The notes: generated from the letters alone by a model not told the origin. Shown: positions 33,439 to 43,260, counted from the first letter of the stretch. The stretch is DNA of 64,000 bases from Agriterribacter humi (GCF_009192765.1 NZ_VOHQ01000001.1:434001-498000), one strand, 5' to 3'. Numbers and translations: made by a program.

Positions 33439-34386
33439 ATGGATAATAAAGCAACGGAAAAAGTACATTGTTTAATTATTGGCTCGGGACCAGCAGGATA
33501 TACGGCGGCTATTTATGCAGCCCGTGCAAACCTGAAACCTGTTTTATACCAGGGCATTCAACCCGGCGGACAACTGACCATTACTACAGAAGTTGAAAAC
33601 TACCCAGGCTATGCCGATGGTGTGCAGGGGCCGGAAATGATGGTTGATTTTGAAAAGCAGGCTACCCGTATGGGCGCCGATGTTCGTTTTGGGCTGGCAA
33701 CTAAGGTTGATTTCTCAGAACAACCCTACAAAGTATGGATAGATGATGAAAAATTAATAGAAGCCGATGCAGTGATCATTGCAACTGGTGCTTCTGCCAA
33801 ATGGCTTGGACTGGAGAGCGAGGAACGCCTGAATGGTTTTGGTGTAAGCGCCTGCGCGGTATGTGACGGATTTTTCTTTCGCGGAAAAGAAGTGGCGATT
33901 GTGGGGGCCGGCGATACCGCTGCTGAGGAGGCCCTGTACCTCTCCAAACTCTGCTCTGCTGTACACATGTTTGTGCGCCGTGATGAAATGCGGGCTTCAA
34001 AAGTGATGCAGGAAAGGGTTTTTAAAACACCTAATATAAAGATTTACTGGAATACAGAAACAGAAGAAATACTCGGAGAAAATAAAACAGAGGCTGTACG
34101 CATAAAAAATATAAAAACCGGCGAATCGCAAACTATTCCCGTTAGCGGATTTTTTGTGGCTATAGGTCATGAGCCCAATTCCACTATTTTTAAGGGCTGG
34201 CTCGAAATGGATGAAGCGGGTTATCTTAAAACAATACCCGGAACTACCAAAACCAACGTTGAAGGCGTATTCGCTGCCGGCGATGTGCAGGATAAAGTAT
34301 ACCGCCAGGCAGTAACGGCAGCGGGCACCGGCTGTATGGCCGCATTAGATGCCGAAAGATGGCTGGGCGAAAAAGGGTTGCATTGA
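33439..34386 (+). CDS. trxB: thioredoxin-disulfide reductase
   Basis: 315 residues from the ATG at 33439 (MDNKATEKVHC); a GTG nine codons upstream is in frame. It reduces thioredoxin with NADPH. FAD motif IIGSGPAGYTAA (13-24), redox-active CAVC (Cys139, Cys142), NADPH motif VGAGDTAAEEA (about 156-166) and the second FAD motif FAAGDVQD near the C-terminus. Length and all motifs fit the low-molecular-weight bacterial type. The stop is directly followed by GTGAATA-type heptanucleotide repeats before folB. Confidence 0.96.
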   Translation: MDNKATEKVHCLIIGSGPAGYTAAIYAARANLKPVLYQGIQPGGQLTITTEVENYPGYADGVQGPEMMVDFEKQATRMGADVRFGLATKVDFSEQPYKVWIDDEKLIEADAVIIATGASAKWLGLESEERLNGFGVSACAVCDGFFFRGKEVAIVGAGDTAAEEALYLSKLCSAVHMFVRRDEMRASKVMQERVFKTPNIKIYWNTETEEILGENKTEAVRIKNIKTGESQTIPVSGFFVAIGHEPNSTIFKGWLEMDEAGYLKTIPGTTKTNVEGVFAAGDVQDKVYRQAVTAAGTGCMAALDAERWLGEKGLH

Positions 34387-34512
34387 GAGAAGTGAGTGGT
34401 GAATAGTGAATAGCGAATAGTGAGGGAAGGAGTACCAGGCCCATCATTAGTAATATTCAACTGATAGCTGACTGCCGATAGCTGAAACCTCAACCAGATA
34501 CCTCATACCTAT
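34387..34512. repeat. GTGAATA heptanucleotide repeat between trxB and folB
   Basis: Starting six bases after the trxB stop: GTGAGTG, GTGAATA, GTGAATA, GCGAATA, GTGAGGG in exact 7-base register. Further on come two GATAGCTGA words (about 34464 and 34480) and GAAACCTCAACC. No terminator is visible. Confidence 0.7.
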
Positions 34513-34872
34513 ATGCTAAAGATATCCCTCCATCACTTAAAATTTCATGCTTTTCATGGTTTGTATAAAGAAGAAAGATCTACCGGCAATGATTTTGAAG
34601 TAAACTTAGATGCATATTTTAATGAATCCGTGGAAATGATCACCCGGTTGCAGGATACTATTAATTACGCCGTATTATACCAATTGGTAAAAGACAGAAT
34701 GGCCATCCCCGAACCTCTGCTGGAAACCGTAGCAATGGATCTTGCGCAACAGGTTAAAAAGCAATTTCCTGCAGTGTGTGAAATTAACGTTTCTGTAAGC
34801 AAAATTAACCCGCCCATGCTTAATTTTCAGGGTGAAACCAGCGTTACCTATAGTAAACGGTATTCCGGTTGA
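34513..34872 (+). CDS. folB: dihydroneopterin aldolase
   Basis: 119 residues, normal length. It converts 7,8-dihydroneopterin to 6-hydroxymethyl-dihydropterin in folate synthesis and forms an octamer in the cytoplasm. Motifs: FHAFHGLYKEER at 11-22 (pterin pocket with the conserved Glu in EE), INYAVLYQLV (about 56) and the catalytic-lysine region VSVSKINPPM (about 95-104). The next gene starts 38 bp later on the same strand, so co-transcription is likely although functions differ. Confidence 0.93.
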   Translation: MLKISLHHLKFHAFHGLYKEERSTGNDFEVNLDAYFNESVEMITRLQDTINYAVLYQLVKDRMAIPEPLLETVAMDLAQQVKKQFPAVCEINVSVSKINPPMLNFQGETSVTYSKRYSG

Positions 34873-34910
34873 TATTACGATCACTCATCATCCAAAACCA
34901 GTATTCAATT

Positions 34911-35663
34911 ATGAAATATGGTATTTTATCTGTAATAGCATTGTTGTTTGCCTGTATGGTGTATACGCAGGATATGGAGCCCGTTTTGGAGGAAGCCGCA
35001 AAGCTCGAAAAAAATTTAAAAGAAACAGAAGCATTAGATACATATATCTCTGTATTGAAGATTCAACCCTCTAATGTTAAAGCTTTATGCAGGGCAGCAG
35101 AACTTACAGGAAGAATTGGCAGCAGGCTTAAAGACGACAATCAGAAAACTGAATATTTTACCACCGCGAAATCTTATGCTGAAGCGGCGTTAAAACAAAA
35201 ACAGAACTACGCAGACGCCAATTACGCAATGGCATATGCAGCTATGAAAATGGCTACCGTGACCAAAGGCAAAGAAAAGGCAGCATATCTGAGAGATATG
35301 AAATACTATGCTGATTCTGCTTTGCTTTTCAACCCCGCACATGCGGGAGCTTTATATATAACAGGGAAATGGAATACCGAGATTTATAACCTTAATGTAG
35401 CTGAAAAAGCTGCTGTTAAGGTATTATTTGGAGGAATGCCCAAAGCTTCACTTGAAACTGCCATCCTGAATTTTGAAAAAGCCCGTGCCGCCAATCCGTG
35501 GATGCTGGTCAATTACTTTGACCTGGCCAATACTTATATAAAAAATCACAGCACCGGTAAAGCAATAGAAATACTCAATAAAATGGTAAAAATGCCGCCT
35601 CGTACCGGCGATGATGAATCGCTGAAAGCAGAGGGCAGAACTTTATTGGCTTCCCTGCAATAA
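34911..35663 (+). CDS. secreted TPR-repeat protein
   Basis: 250 residues from the ATG at 34911 (MKYGILSVIALLFACMVYTQ), a signal peptide; the Cys in LLFAC might also serve as a lipobox, but the following residues do not look typical. The mature part is helical with TPR-like pairs (AAKLEKNLKETEALDTYI, AEAALKQKQNYADANYAMAY, NPWMLVNYFDLANTYIKN) and resembles the RMD1-like/TPR family of Bacteroidota. Likely a periplasmic scaffold. Partner unknown; folB lies upstream and an M1 peptidase gene 130 bp downstream. Confidence 0.75.
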   Translation: MKYGILSVIALLFACMVYTQDMEPVLEEAAKLEKNLKETEALDTYISVLKIQPSNVKALCRAAELTGRIGSRLKDDNQKTEYFTTAKSYAEAALKQKQNYADANYAMAYAAMKMATVTKGKEKAAYLRDMKYYADSALLFNPAHAGALYITGKWNTEIYNLNVAEKAAVKVLFGGMPKASLETAILNFEKARAANPWMLVNYFDLANTYIKNHSTGKAIEILNKMVKMPPRTGDDESLKAEGRTLLASLQ

Positions 35664-35793
35664 CAAACCATTTATAAAATAAGCAAATTTACATTGCCCG
35701 TTTTACCTATTTTCAGCCATACAATCTTAAATAAGCAGCGTTAAGGATATGCCATGATGCCGGCGATGCCACCTGCACAAAAACGATAACCAG

Positions 35794-37755
35794 ATGATGA
35801 AGAAAAGTTTACTGATTTTGATTACAGCATTCACCTCTATGGAAATGATGGCGCAGGTAGCGCCGGCAACAGGTTCAGGTTTTGATTATCATGCACTGTT
35901 TTCCCCGCTCTTTTACACCTATAACGGCAATGAATACCGCGCAGCAAATGGTGAGCCGGGCTCTGCCTACTGGCAAAATAAGGCCAGCTACCAGATTGAC
36001 GCGGCATTAAACGACAGTAAAAATGAAGTAACGGCAACGGTTACCCTCGAATACAAAAACAACAGCCCTCACCAGCTTCCTTACCTATGGCTGCAACTCG
36101 ATCAGAATTTATTTAACGATACATCAAGGGGGCATGCCAAAATACCAGCAACGGGGCGTAGCCGGTATGGAGATGCCAGCAGCGAATTTAAAGGCGGATA
36201 CCGGCTTCAGTCCGTTAAACTGGTTAATGGACAAACACAGACCAATGCCAGTTATATAATAACGGATACGCGTATGCAGGTGAGGCTTGATAAGCCCCTT
36301 GCATCAAAAGGCGGCGAGTTGAAACTTAAAATAGCCTATAGCTACACTATACCGCAATATGGCGCCGACAGAACAGGTATTTTAAATACCATCAATGGAG
36401 ATATCTTTTCTGTAGCCCAATGGTATCCCCGCATGTGCGTGTTTGACGACATAAGGGGATGGAACACCGATCCTTACCTGGGAGCCAGTGAGTTTTACTT
36501 AGAATATGGTGACTTTGATGTAAACATTACCGCCCCTTCCGGTATGATTGTAGTTGGCTCCGGAGAATTGCAGAATCCTAAAGAAGTATTAACGGCGCAA
36601 CAACTGCAACGTTATAACCAGGCTAAAGAAAGTGATAAAACGATAATCATTCGTGGAAAAGATGAAATAACCAAAGCAAAAGCGCCTCCGGGAAAATCAA
36701 CACTTACCTGGAATTTTAAGATCAGTAACTCACGCGATTTTGCGTGGGCTGCATCCCGGTCATTTATTTGGGATGCGGCTAAGATCAATCTTCCCGATGG
36801 AAAAAAAGGGCTGGCTATGTCGGTATACCCGGTTGAATCGGATGGAAAAGGCGCATGGGGCAGGTCTACAGAATATACCAAAGCTTCTATAGAAAATTAT
36901 TCGAAGCGCTGGTTCGCCTATCCTTATTACTCAGCCGTAAATGTGGCAAGCAATGTAGGGGGAATGGAATATCCAGGCATTGTATTTTGCGGGGCAAAAG
37001 CTACTGGTTCAGGATTGTGGGGGGTAACCGATCATGAGTTCGGGCATACATGGTTTCCAATGATTGTTGGCAGCAACGAAAGAAGGTATGGCTGGATGGA
37101 TGAAGGTTTCAATACTTTTATTAACGGCATTTCTTCCGGCGATTTCAATAAAGGAGAATACAAAGCTCAAAGAAGAGATGCTCACCAGATCGGGTATATG
37201 TTTGGTCCGCAGTCTGAAGCCATATACAATACACCGGATGCAATGAAGGAAAGAAATATTGGTAACCTGCTTTATTTTAAACCCGGTTATGCATTGGGGT
37301 TATTACGTGATCATATTCTGGGACAGGACAGGTTTGATTATGCCTTTAAAAAATACATCAGGGACTGGGCATATAAACATCCCACACCCTGGGACTTTTT
37401 CCGCAGCATGGAAAATAGTGCCGGGGAAGATTTAGCCTGGTTTTGGAGAGGTATGATCCTGGATAATTATGCATTAGACCAGGTGCTTAAAAATGTGGAA
37501 TATGTAAATGACGATCCGGCACAAGGCGCATTGATCAGCATAGAGAATGCAGATCAGATGGCAATGCCGGTAATTGTGGAATATACTACTGCAAGCGGCA
37601 AAACCGCAAGGAAAACATTACCTGTTGAAATCTGGCAAAACAATAATACATGGATATTGAAAGTGTACACCAAAGAAGCATTGAGCAAAGTAGTGATTGA
37701 TCCTGACCATGTATTTCCGGATGTAGATGACTCGAACAATACCTGGACAAAATGA
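35794..37755 (+). CDS. M1 family metallopeptidase, secreted
   Basis: 653 residues with a signal peptide (about 1-21). Zinc site HEFGH at 414-418 and Glu437 in [10 protein letters not shown], 18 residues later, as in gluzincins. The substrate-binding GxMEN loop appears as GGMEYPGI (about 389-396). The N-terminal beta-sandwich domain starts around residue 60 and a short C-terminal domain holds [14 protein letters not shown]. These periplasmic aminopeptidase-like enzymes are common in Bacteroidota. Start codons at 35794 and 35797 are both possible (Met-Met). Confidence 0.92.
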   Translation: MMKKSLLILITAFTSMEMMAQVAPATGSGFDYHALFSPLFYTYNGNEYRAANGEPGSAYWQNKASYQIDAALNDSKNEVTATVTLEYKNNSPHQLPYLWLQLDQNLFNDTSRGHAKIPATGRSRYGDASSEFKGGYRLQSVKLVNGQTQTNASYIITDTRMQVRLDKPLASKGGELKLKIAYSYTIPQYGADRTGILNTINGDIFSVAQWYPRMCVFDDIRGWNTDPYLGASEFYLEYGDFDVNITAPSGMIVVGSGELQNPKEVLTAQQLQRYNQAKESDKTIIIRGKDEITKAKAPPGKSTLTWNFKISNSRDFAWAASRSFIWDAAKINLPDGKKGLAMSVYPVESDGKGAWGRSTEYTKASIENYSKRWFAYPYYSAVNVASNVGGMEYPGIVFCGAKATGSGLWGVTDHEFGHTWFPMIVGSNERRYGWMDEGFNTFINGISSGDFNKGEYKAQRRDAHQIGYMFGPQSEAIYNTPDAMKERNIGNLLYFKPGYALGLLRDHILGQDRFDYAFKKYIRDWAYKHPTPWDFFRSMENSAGEDLAWFWRGMILDNYALDQVLKNVEYVNDDPAQGALISIENADQMAMPVIVEYTTASGKTARKTLPVEIWQNNNTWILKVYTKEALSKVVIDPDHVFPDVDDSNNTWTK

Positions 37756-37795
37756 TTAGTGCAAATTTTGTTGGGAGACGGGAACCGGTTTGTTA

Positions 37796-37835
37796 AAAGA
37801 AAAACACATAGGCACAGTAGGCACATAGGAACACA
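37796..37835. repeat. CACATAGG intergenic repeat
   Basis: CACATAGG, CACAGTAGG, CACATAGG in tandem 40 bp after the M1 peptidase stop. Period 8-9, unlike the heptanucleotide families. Confidence 0.5.
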
Positions 37836-37908
37836 ATAGAAGAAAAAGGAACCTGCACACGATAATTACGAAATGGTTTTTGTTTTAGAGCAGATGAAGC
37901 AGTCCGTT

Positions 37909-38523
37909 TCAATCTGCTTTCATTTCGTATTCGGGGCAGTCTATCCGGAGGTCTGTAACCTGCAAATTTTGATTTAGTAATTTACAAAAATGCTTTTGCC
38001 CATTTTCGGACGGCTGATAATAAGCGCAGGTCAAGCACATTCGCTGAATGGTAATAACGCCTGCTTTGTTTAAATGCCGGATGATATTAAGCAGGCTCAA
38101 CAGCAGGGTCTCCTTATCATCAGCATGCAATTGGTCAACAGGAGCATGTATTTCCCGGGTGAAAAGTGAAGTTTTTTTTGCTATTTCCCTGCCTTTTTCC
38201 GTGAGGTGCATAATGTAGCTCCTGGTGTCGTTCGGTTCATACGCTTTCCTTATCAGCCCTTTTTGATCAAGCGCTTTTATCGTGTCGCTGATGGTAGCTT
38301 TGGTCATATTAAACTCGGCTGCCAGGTAGCTCACTTTTCTTTTTTCTTCGCTGTGATACAGCAAAAAAATCAATACCTGCACCTGTATCGGACTTAATGC
38401 AAAATCCCTGCTTTCCTGCCATAGCAAAACGCGGAAAGCCTGCGATATTTTCTCCAAAGAAGCCACTATCCTGCTTTCCGTGCTCTGGTTCTGGTGATCC
38501 AGGTCAAAATCTGATTTTTTCAT
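37909..38523 (-). CDS. MarR family regulator with Cys-rich C-terminal extension
   Basis: 204 residues. Winged-helix core at about 40-130 (LSYLAAEFNMTKATISDTIK-type recognition helix; YEPNDTRSYIMHLTEKG wing). After the dimerisation helices, residues 161-204 add a Cys-rich tail: Cys163-x2-Cys166, His178-x-Cys180 and Cys196. This tail could bind zinc or an iron-sulfur cluster, or act as a thiol switch. A thioredoxin-like gene lies 210 bp upstream on the same strand, preceded by a perfect 25-bp palindrome, so the protein probably controls thiol, sulfur or redox genes. The palindrome as its operator is inference. Confidence 0.85.
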   Translation of the reverse strand: MKKSDFDLDHQNQSTESRIVASLEKISQAFRVLLWQESRDFALSPIQVQVLIFLLYHSEEKRKVSYLAAEFNMTKATISDTIKALDQKGLIRKAYEPNDTRSYIMHLTEKGREIAKKTSLFTREIHAPVDQLHADDKETLLLSLLNIIRHLNKAGVITIQRMCLTCAYYQPSENGQKHFCKLLNQNLQVTDLRIDCPEYEMKAD

Positions 38524-38733
38524 CCGTTACCATTTTCCGTTTCATAAATATAATATCCTTTTCCATCATCAATATCCCGGACCATTATTTTCATTTTTGT
38601 GAATTATTGGTTTTGAGTGGTTGCCGGTAAATAAGCAACGCCGCTCAACCAGGATTGAATGATTTATTTACATTTTAAAAAAATCAGAATGGCCAGGATC
38701 GTGATAACGAATCCTAACCATTCAGGGTAATTT

Positions 38734-38967
38734 TTACCCTTTAACGTCAGCTATCAAAGCGCCAAAATTAATGTGGAGTACATTGCCGTTTGGAGTTACC
38801 AGGGCGGGAACAGATTTTACACCCAATTTTTCCGCTTCTTCAATCCTGCTCCTGTTTTCTCCTATATGAACCACTTCCACATTGTCTTTGCCGATAAGGT
38901 TAATAATGTCGTGTTCTGCGCTTATACAAACAGGACATCCTGCGTGATAAAAAATGGTTTTGCTCAT
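38734..38967 (-). CDS. small thioredoxin-family protein (glutaredoxin-like)
   Basis: 77 residues from the ATG at 38965-38967 (MSKTIFYHAGCPVC); an ATG eight codons upstream is also possible. Redox motif CPVC (Cys11, Cys14) at the usual place after the first strand, then a cis-Pro region KSVPALVT and GNVLHINFGA. It is shorter than thioredoxin, near glutaredoxin size. A thiol-disulfide or trafficking role in the cytoplasm is likely. The upstream palindrome (39011-39035) and the Cys-rich MarR gene downstream suggest thiol-responsive regulation. Confidence 0.82.
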   Translation of the reverse strand: MSKTIFYHAGCPVCISAEHDIINLIGKDNVEVVHIGENRSRIEEAEKLGVKSVPALVTPNGNVLHINFGALIADVKG

Positions 38968-39010
38968 TTTGTTCTGTATTAAATTATTCATGGCAATATT
39001 GCCGCCTCAA

Positions 39011-39035
39011 ATTTAGTTAGGAATCCTAACTAAAT
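39011..39035. promoter_or_regulatory. perfect 25-bp palindrome, likely MarR operator
   Basis: ATTTAGTTAGGA (39011-39022), one central A, TCCTAACTAAAT (39024-39035): 12-bp arms without mismatch, 44 bp upstream of the thioredoxin-like start. A half-site GAATCCTAAC recurs at 38709-38718, just after that gene and before marR. Size and symmetry fit a MarR dimer site. A symmetrical terminator is unlikely because the stem is A/T-rich with no T-tract. Confidence 0.72.
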
Positions 39036-39153
39036 AAAATTTTAAACCAACATTTTTAAGCTTTTTGAATTCCGTGTTTAGTTTAGTATACAATATCCAA
39101 AGAAGGGAGGGTCACACCACAGGTTGCGATGGCTTTTCTTTTGCCTGCCCCAT

Positions 39154-39188
39154 AAAAAAATCCGTCATGCTTTTAAACATGACGGATT
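39154..39188 (-). terminator. rho-independent terminator of rpsA
   Basis: Read leftward: AATCCGTCATG, 8-base loop, CATGACGGATT, then a run of seven T in all. An 11-bp perfect stem 30 bp after the rpsA stop. Confidence 0.9.
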
Positions 39189-39218
39189 ATATTTTCATGA
39201 AACAGGAACGTACTGCTG

Positions 39219-41159
39219 TTACTCTGCTGCCGGTTTTTCGCCGGAAGCGGGAGCTTCGCCACCCTGTTCCATCTTTTTCTTCAGTTCCGCAAGAACACCC
39301 AAATCGCCTAAGGTAGTTTTTTCAACTTTACCCTGTATATCTTTTACGGCCTTTTTGGTTTTTGCAGCTTCTACTTTCCTTTCTTTGTTCTCTGCTTCTT
39401 TTTCATCGGCCTTTGCCTGCTCCCAAATGCGGGTATGGCTCAGTACGATGCGTTTCTCGTTCCTGTCGAATTCAATCACTACAAACTGGCTGGTTTCATC
39501 GGCGCCAACTGTTTTTCCATCTTCTTTCAACAGATGACGGTTGGGTGCAAAACCTTCCAATCCGTAAGGCAATTGAACAATAGCGCCTTTTTCATCCTTA
39601 CGCGTTACAGCGCCTTCATGAACAGAGCCTACTGCAAAAGTATCCTGTAAAGCATTCCAGGGATCTTCTTCTAATTGCTTATGTCCTAACTGCAGTTTAC
39701 GATTGTCTTTATCAATACCGAGAATTACTACATCTATATCAGATCCTACTTTGGTATACTCGCTTGGGTGATTGAAACGTTTGAGCCAGCTCAGATCGCT
39801 GATATGGATCATGCCGCCAATGCCTGGCTCCAGTTCAACAAATACACCATAGGGAGTGATGTTCTTTACCAGCCCTTTATGACGGCTGTCAACCGGATAC
39901 TTGTTCTCAATTTCATTCCATGGATCGGGAGTAAGCTGTTTAATAGACAAACTCATCTTCCTTGAATCTTTGTCAAGCGTTACAATTTTAGCTTCGTGCT
40001 CATCGCCTAACTTAAAGAATTCCTTAGCGTTGATAGGCGTATTGGCCCATGTAATTTCACTTACATGCACCAGTCCTTCCACTCCCGGTAATATTTCAAG
40101 GAAAGCACCATAATCTTCAATATTCACCACTTTACCTTTCACTACCTTGCCTTCTCCTACTGCTTCAGGCAATGTATCCCATGGATGTGGTGTAAGTTGT
40201 TTCAATCCTAAGCTGATGCGCTTTTTGTCATCATCAAAATCAAGAACAACCACATTCAGCTTCTGATCCATTTTCAGTACTTCGCTTGGATGGCTGATAC
40301 GTCCCCAACTGATGTCGGTGATATACAGTAACCCATCCAGTCCGCCAAGGTCAAGGAATGCACCAAAGTCTGTAATGTTTTTAATGGTTCCTTCCAGCAC
40401 CTGGCCTTTTTCCAGCTTGCTGATAATTTCTGCACGTTGTGCTTCAATATCGCTTTCAATAAGTGCTTTATGAGATACAACAGCGTTTTTAATGGTTTCA
40501 TTGATCTTAACCACTTTAAATTCCATGGTTTTACCAACAAACTGATCGTAGTCTGTAACGGGTTTCACATCTATCTGTGAACCGGGCAGGAAGGTTTCCA
40601 TACCAAACACATCTACAATCAAACCACCTTTGGTTTTGCTGGTAACGATACCAGTTACCACTTCACCTGTTTTATGTATTTCCACAATGCGTTCCCATGC
40701 ACGTGTAATACGGGCCTGCTTGCGGCTCAGGTGCAGGTGACCTTCCCTGTCTTCCTTTTCCACTACCATTACCTCAACTACATCACCTACTTTTAATCCC
40801 TGTAAATCGCGGAATTCGTTTAAAGAGATTAATCCGTCACTTTTAAAACCAATATTTATTACAACATCGGTTTTTGTAACGCCTACCACAATGCCTTCCA
40901 CCATTTCATTATCCGTAATAGCCTTGAAAGTGCCTTCGTAAACGGTATCATACTTTTCTTTTTCTTCTTTGGTATAAGAAGAAACATTCCGTTTGTCAAT
41001 GCTCCAGTCAAAATCGTCATGCGCAGTGGCCGGCTCTTCGGCTACTGCTGCTACAGGTTCATTTGTTGTCGCTGCAGGCTCATGGGCAACCTCCTGTACA
41101 TCAGCGTTTGTGCCTTCTTGTCCGGCAGGCAGGTTAATAATTTGATTTTCTTCTGACAT
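39219..41159 (-). CDS. rpsA: 30S ribosomal protein S1
   Basis: 646 residues. After an acidic Ala/Glu-rich N-terminus (1-60) come six S1 RNA-binding domains, each with a GxVxxVxxxGAFVxL-like core (for example GTIKNITDFGAFLDLGGLDG, GLVKNITPYGVFVELEPGIG), with linkers marked by DPWN or HPWD. The tail (about 590-646) is Lys/Glu/Ala-rich. It binds mRNA on the small ribosomal subunit; in this phylum Shine-Dalgarno use is weak. It has a clear promoter (41192-41222) and its own terminator. Confidence 0.95.
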   Translation of the reverse strand: MSEENQIINLPAGQEGTNADVQEVAHEPAATTNEPVAAVAEEPATAHDDFDWSIDKRNVSSYTKEEKEKYDTVYEGTFKAITDNEMVEGIVVGVTKTDVVINIGFKSDGLISLNEFRDLQGLKVGDVVEVMVVEKEDREGHLHLSRKQARITRAWERIVEIHKTGEVVTGIVTSKTKGGLIVDVFGMETFLPGSQIDVKPVTDYDQFVGKTMEFKVVKINETIKNAVVSHKALIESDIEAQRAEIISKLEKGQVLEGTIKNITDFGAFLDLGGLDGLLYITDISWGRISHPSEVLKMDQKLNVVVLDFDDDKKRISLGLKQLTPHPWDTLPEAVGEGKVVKGKVVNIEDYGAFLEILPGVEGLVHVSEITWANTPINAKEFFKLGDEHEAKIVTLDKDSRKMSLSIKQLTPDPWNEIENKYPVDSRHKGLVKNITPYGVFVELEPGIGGMIHISDLSWLKRFNHPSEYTKVGSDIDVVILGIDKDNRKLQLGHKQLEEDPWNALQDTFAVGSVHEGAVTRKDEKGAIVQLPYGLEGFAPNRHLLKEDGKTVGADETSQFVVIEFDRNEKRIVLSHTRIWEQAKADEKEAENKERKVEAAKTKKAVKDIQGKVEKTTLGDLGVLAELKKKMEQGGEAPASGEKPAAE

Positions 41160-41469
41160 GATATAAACCCAACGGTTTTAAATTGGGACGGCAAAGTTAC
41201 TACATATAACCGCAACAGGCAAGGATTATTCCGGTTTTTTTGCTTATTAAATCACGATTAAAGTACTCTTAATCAGACAATTGCTATTTGGAGGTAAAAG
41301 ATTTTTTTTAGAGAAAATCTAAATTTGCATTACCTTTTGGCCCGGAAAAAGTTTTAATTAAACATCGCAGCGAACAAAGACATGGTATAGGATTTGATGA
41401 AAAGGCATCTTAATAAAATTTTTGTTTAACAACATCGTTCGTATACCACAATACATTTAAAGTTTAAGT
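41160..41469. other. divergent gap between rpsA and the DUF1572 gene
   Basis: 310 bp. The left quarter is the rpsA promoter. The rest is A/T-rich, with TAAATTTG around 41320 and TACCTTTT around 41331 as possible rightward -7 boxes. No gene, repeat or strong hairpin is seen. Confidence 0.4.
41192..41222 (-). promoter_or_regulatory. promoter of rpsA
   Basis: On the minus strand TTG (41222-41220), 20-base spacer, TAACTTTG (41199-41192): a good match to TTTG/TAnnTTTG spacing. The leader to the ATG at 41159 is about 25 nt. Confidence 0.68.
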
Positions 41470-41934
41470 ATGATCACCAAACATCTCATTCCTCTTTTTC
41501 AAAAAGACCTTGACAAACTGAAAGAAGAAATCAGCCTTTACCCCAAAGATGAACAACTATGGCAAGTAAAAGAAGGCATTAACAATAGTGGGGGAAATCT
41601 CTGCCTGCATCTTACCGGCAACCTCCAGCATTTTATTGGGGCGGTACTGGGCGACTCGGGCTATGTGCGGAACAGGGATGCGGAGTTCCGGGTGAAGAAT
41701 ATACCCCGGAGCAAGCTGCTGGAAGATATAGATACTACCCGTTCTGTTGTTACAGATACCCTGGAACAGCTTTCTAAAAACGATTTACAAAAAGATTATA
41801 TACTGCCGGTTCTGGATGAAAAAACAAATACCAGTTACTTTCTTATATACCTGCTCTCCCATCTAAATTATCATATCGGGCAAATCAATTATCACCGGCG
41901 GATTATAGCCGGAACTCCAAAAACAGAAAATTAA
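41470..41934 (+). CDS. DinB-like (DUF1572) protein
   Basis: 154 residues. Helical bundle with GNLCLHLTGNLQHFIG (His in helix 2), SEKDLQKDY-like loop and the C-terminal HLNYHIGQINYHRRI with spaced His residues that complete a metal site. It matches the DUF1572 branch of DinB-like proteins. The 310-bp gap upstream holds the rpsA promoter and TAAATTTG at about 41322, a possible -7 box for this gene, leaving a long leader. Function unknown. Confidence 0.82.
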   Translation: MITKHLIPLFQKDLDKLKEEISLYPKDEQLWQVKEGINNSGGNLCLHLTGNLQHFIGAVLGDSGYVRNRDAEFRVKNIPRSKLLEDIDTTRSVVTDTLEQLSKNDLQKDYILPVLDEKTNTSYFLIYLLSHLNYHIGQINYHRRIIAGTPKTEN

Positions 41935-42039
41935 GGAGGATAATTACCCGAAAAAATAAAAGAAAAGAAATGGGGGGCAATCTCTGCCGTTTCTTTTTCC
42001 CAGAAATGGCATATCACCGGTATTGCCATAGGGCCGCTT

Positions 42040-43227
42040 CTATTTGTTTTCCAACTGGCGAATGGCTATGTAGGCCATAAGCCCGGTACTGAGCGCCAAT
42101 GCATTTTCATCAATATCAAATGTGGGGGTATGAAGAGCGGAATGGATTTGCTTTTGCGCATTGCCAACTCCCAGAAAATAAAAGCAGCTATCCGCTAACT
42201 GTGAATAATAGGCGAAATCTTCCGAAGCCATCCAGGTACCAGGATCAATAATATTTTCTTTACCCAGGTATTCTTCCGCAAAAACATCCACCTGCCCGGT
42301 AAGCTTTTCTTCGTTGATCAAAAACGGGTAGCCGCGGTTAATAATAAAATCGCAACTGCCCCCCATACTCTCTGCAATACCTGTTGCCATTTTTTTTATT
42401 TGAATATGCGCTTCATTGCGCCAGCTTTCATTTAATGTGCGGAATGTGCCTTCCATATACACCGTATCCGGAATTACATTAACTGCACCATCAGCCATTA
42501 GTTTTCCAAAAGATAAAACGGTTGGATTATTTGGATTGGCCATCCGGCTTACAATTTGCTGCAATGCAATAACAATATGCGAGGCGATCAAAACAGGATC
42601 AACATTCTGCTGAGGCTGGGCGCCATGACCGCCTTTTCCTTTTACCGTAACCAGCAGTTCATCCATAGACGCCATGAGCTTTCCTTTTCTTATTCCTATT
42701 TTACCGCATTCAATGGATGGCATCACATGCTGACCAATTACACAATGAGGCCGGGGATTTTCTAATACACCCTCTTCAATCATGAGGCTGGCTCCTCCGG
42801 GAAGTTTTTCTTCCGCTGGTTGAAAAATGAGTTTTACTGTTCCGCCGAATTTGTTTTTAACGGATTGTAATATGTGCGCTGTGCCCAAAAGGGATGAAGT
42901 GTGTGCATCGTGACCGCAGGCATGCATTATCCCTTCATGCTGAGAAGCATATTCTGCCTCGTTGGCTTCCGTAATAGGCAAAGCGTCCATATCTGCACGT
43001 AAGGCTATAACTTTATCAGAAGGCAATGCTCCTTTTACAATAGCTACCACTCCCGTGTTGGCAATGGCTTTCCAGGAAATGCCCATTTCATCCAGCCGGG
43101 CTTTTACAAATGCCGAAGTATTGTATTCTTTAAAAGACAATTCGGGATGTGCGTGCAAATGCCTGCGGTTATTGATTACCGTTTGATGAATATTTTTAGC
43201 CAGTTGCATTATCTCTTCTTTTAACAT
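42040..43227 (-). CDS. M20 family amidohydrolase/carboxypeptidase
   Basis: 395 residues. The di-metal site is visible: HPELSFKEYNT near the start (with Glu), HACGHDAHTSSLLG (about 102-115), FQPAEEKLPGGA (about 137, with the catalytic Glu pair), GQHVMPS, and SEDFAYYSQ near the C-terminus. An inserted lid/dimerisation domain covers about 185-300. This is the IAA-amino acid/hippurate hydrolase subgroup (cytoplasmic, no signal peptide), which removes acyl groups from amino acids. The PhyH dioxygenase gene starts 33 bp upstream on the same strand, so the two may form one unit. Confidence 0.92.
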   Translation of the reverse strand: MLKEEIMQLAKNIHQTVINNRRHLHAHPELSFKEYNTSAFVKARLDEMGISWKAIANTGVVAIVKGALPSDKVIALRADMDALPITEANEAEYASQHEGIMHACGHDAHTSSLLGTAHILQSVKNKFGGTVKLIFQPAEEKLPGGASLMIEEGVLENPRPHCVIGQHVMPSIECGKIGIRKGKLMASMDELLVTVKGKGGHGAQPQQNVDPVLIASHIVIALQQIVSRMANPNNPTVLSFGKLMADGAVNVIPDTVYMEGTFRTLNESWRNEAHIQIKKMATGIAESMGGSCDFIINRGYPFLINEEKLTGQVDVFAEEYLGKENIIDPGTWMASEDFAYYSQLADSCFYFLGVGNAQKQIHSALHTPTFDIDENALALSTGLMAYIAIRQLENK

Positions 43228-43260
43228 ACATTCAGCAGCTATGGCTTTTGATAAGCGATA

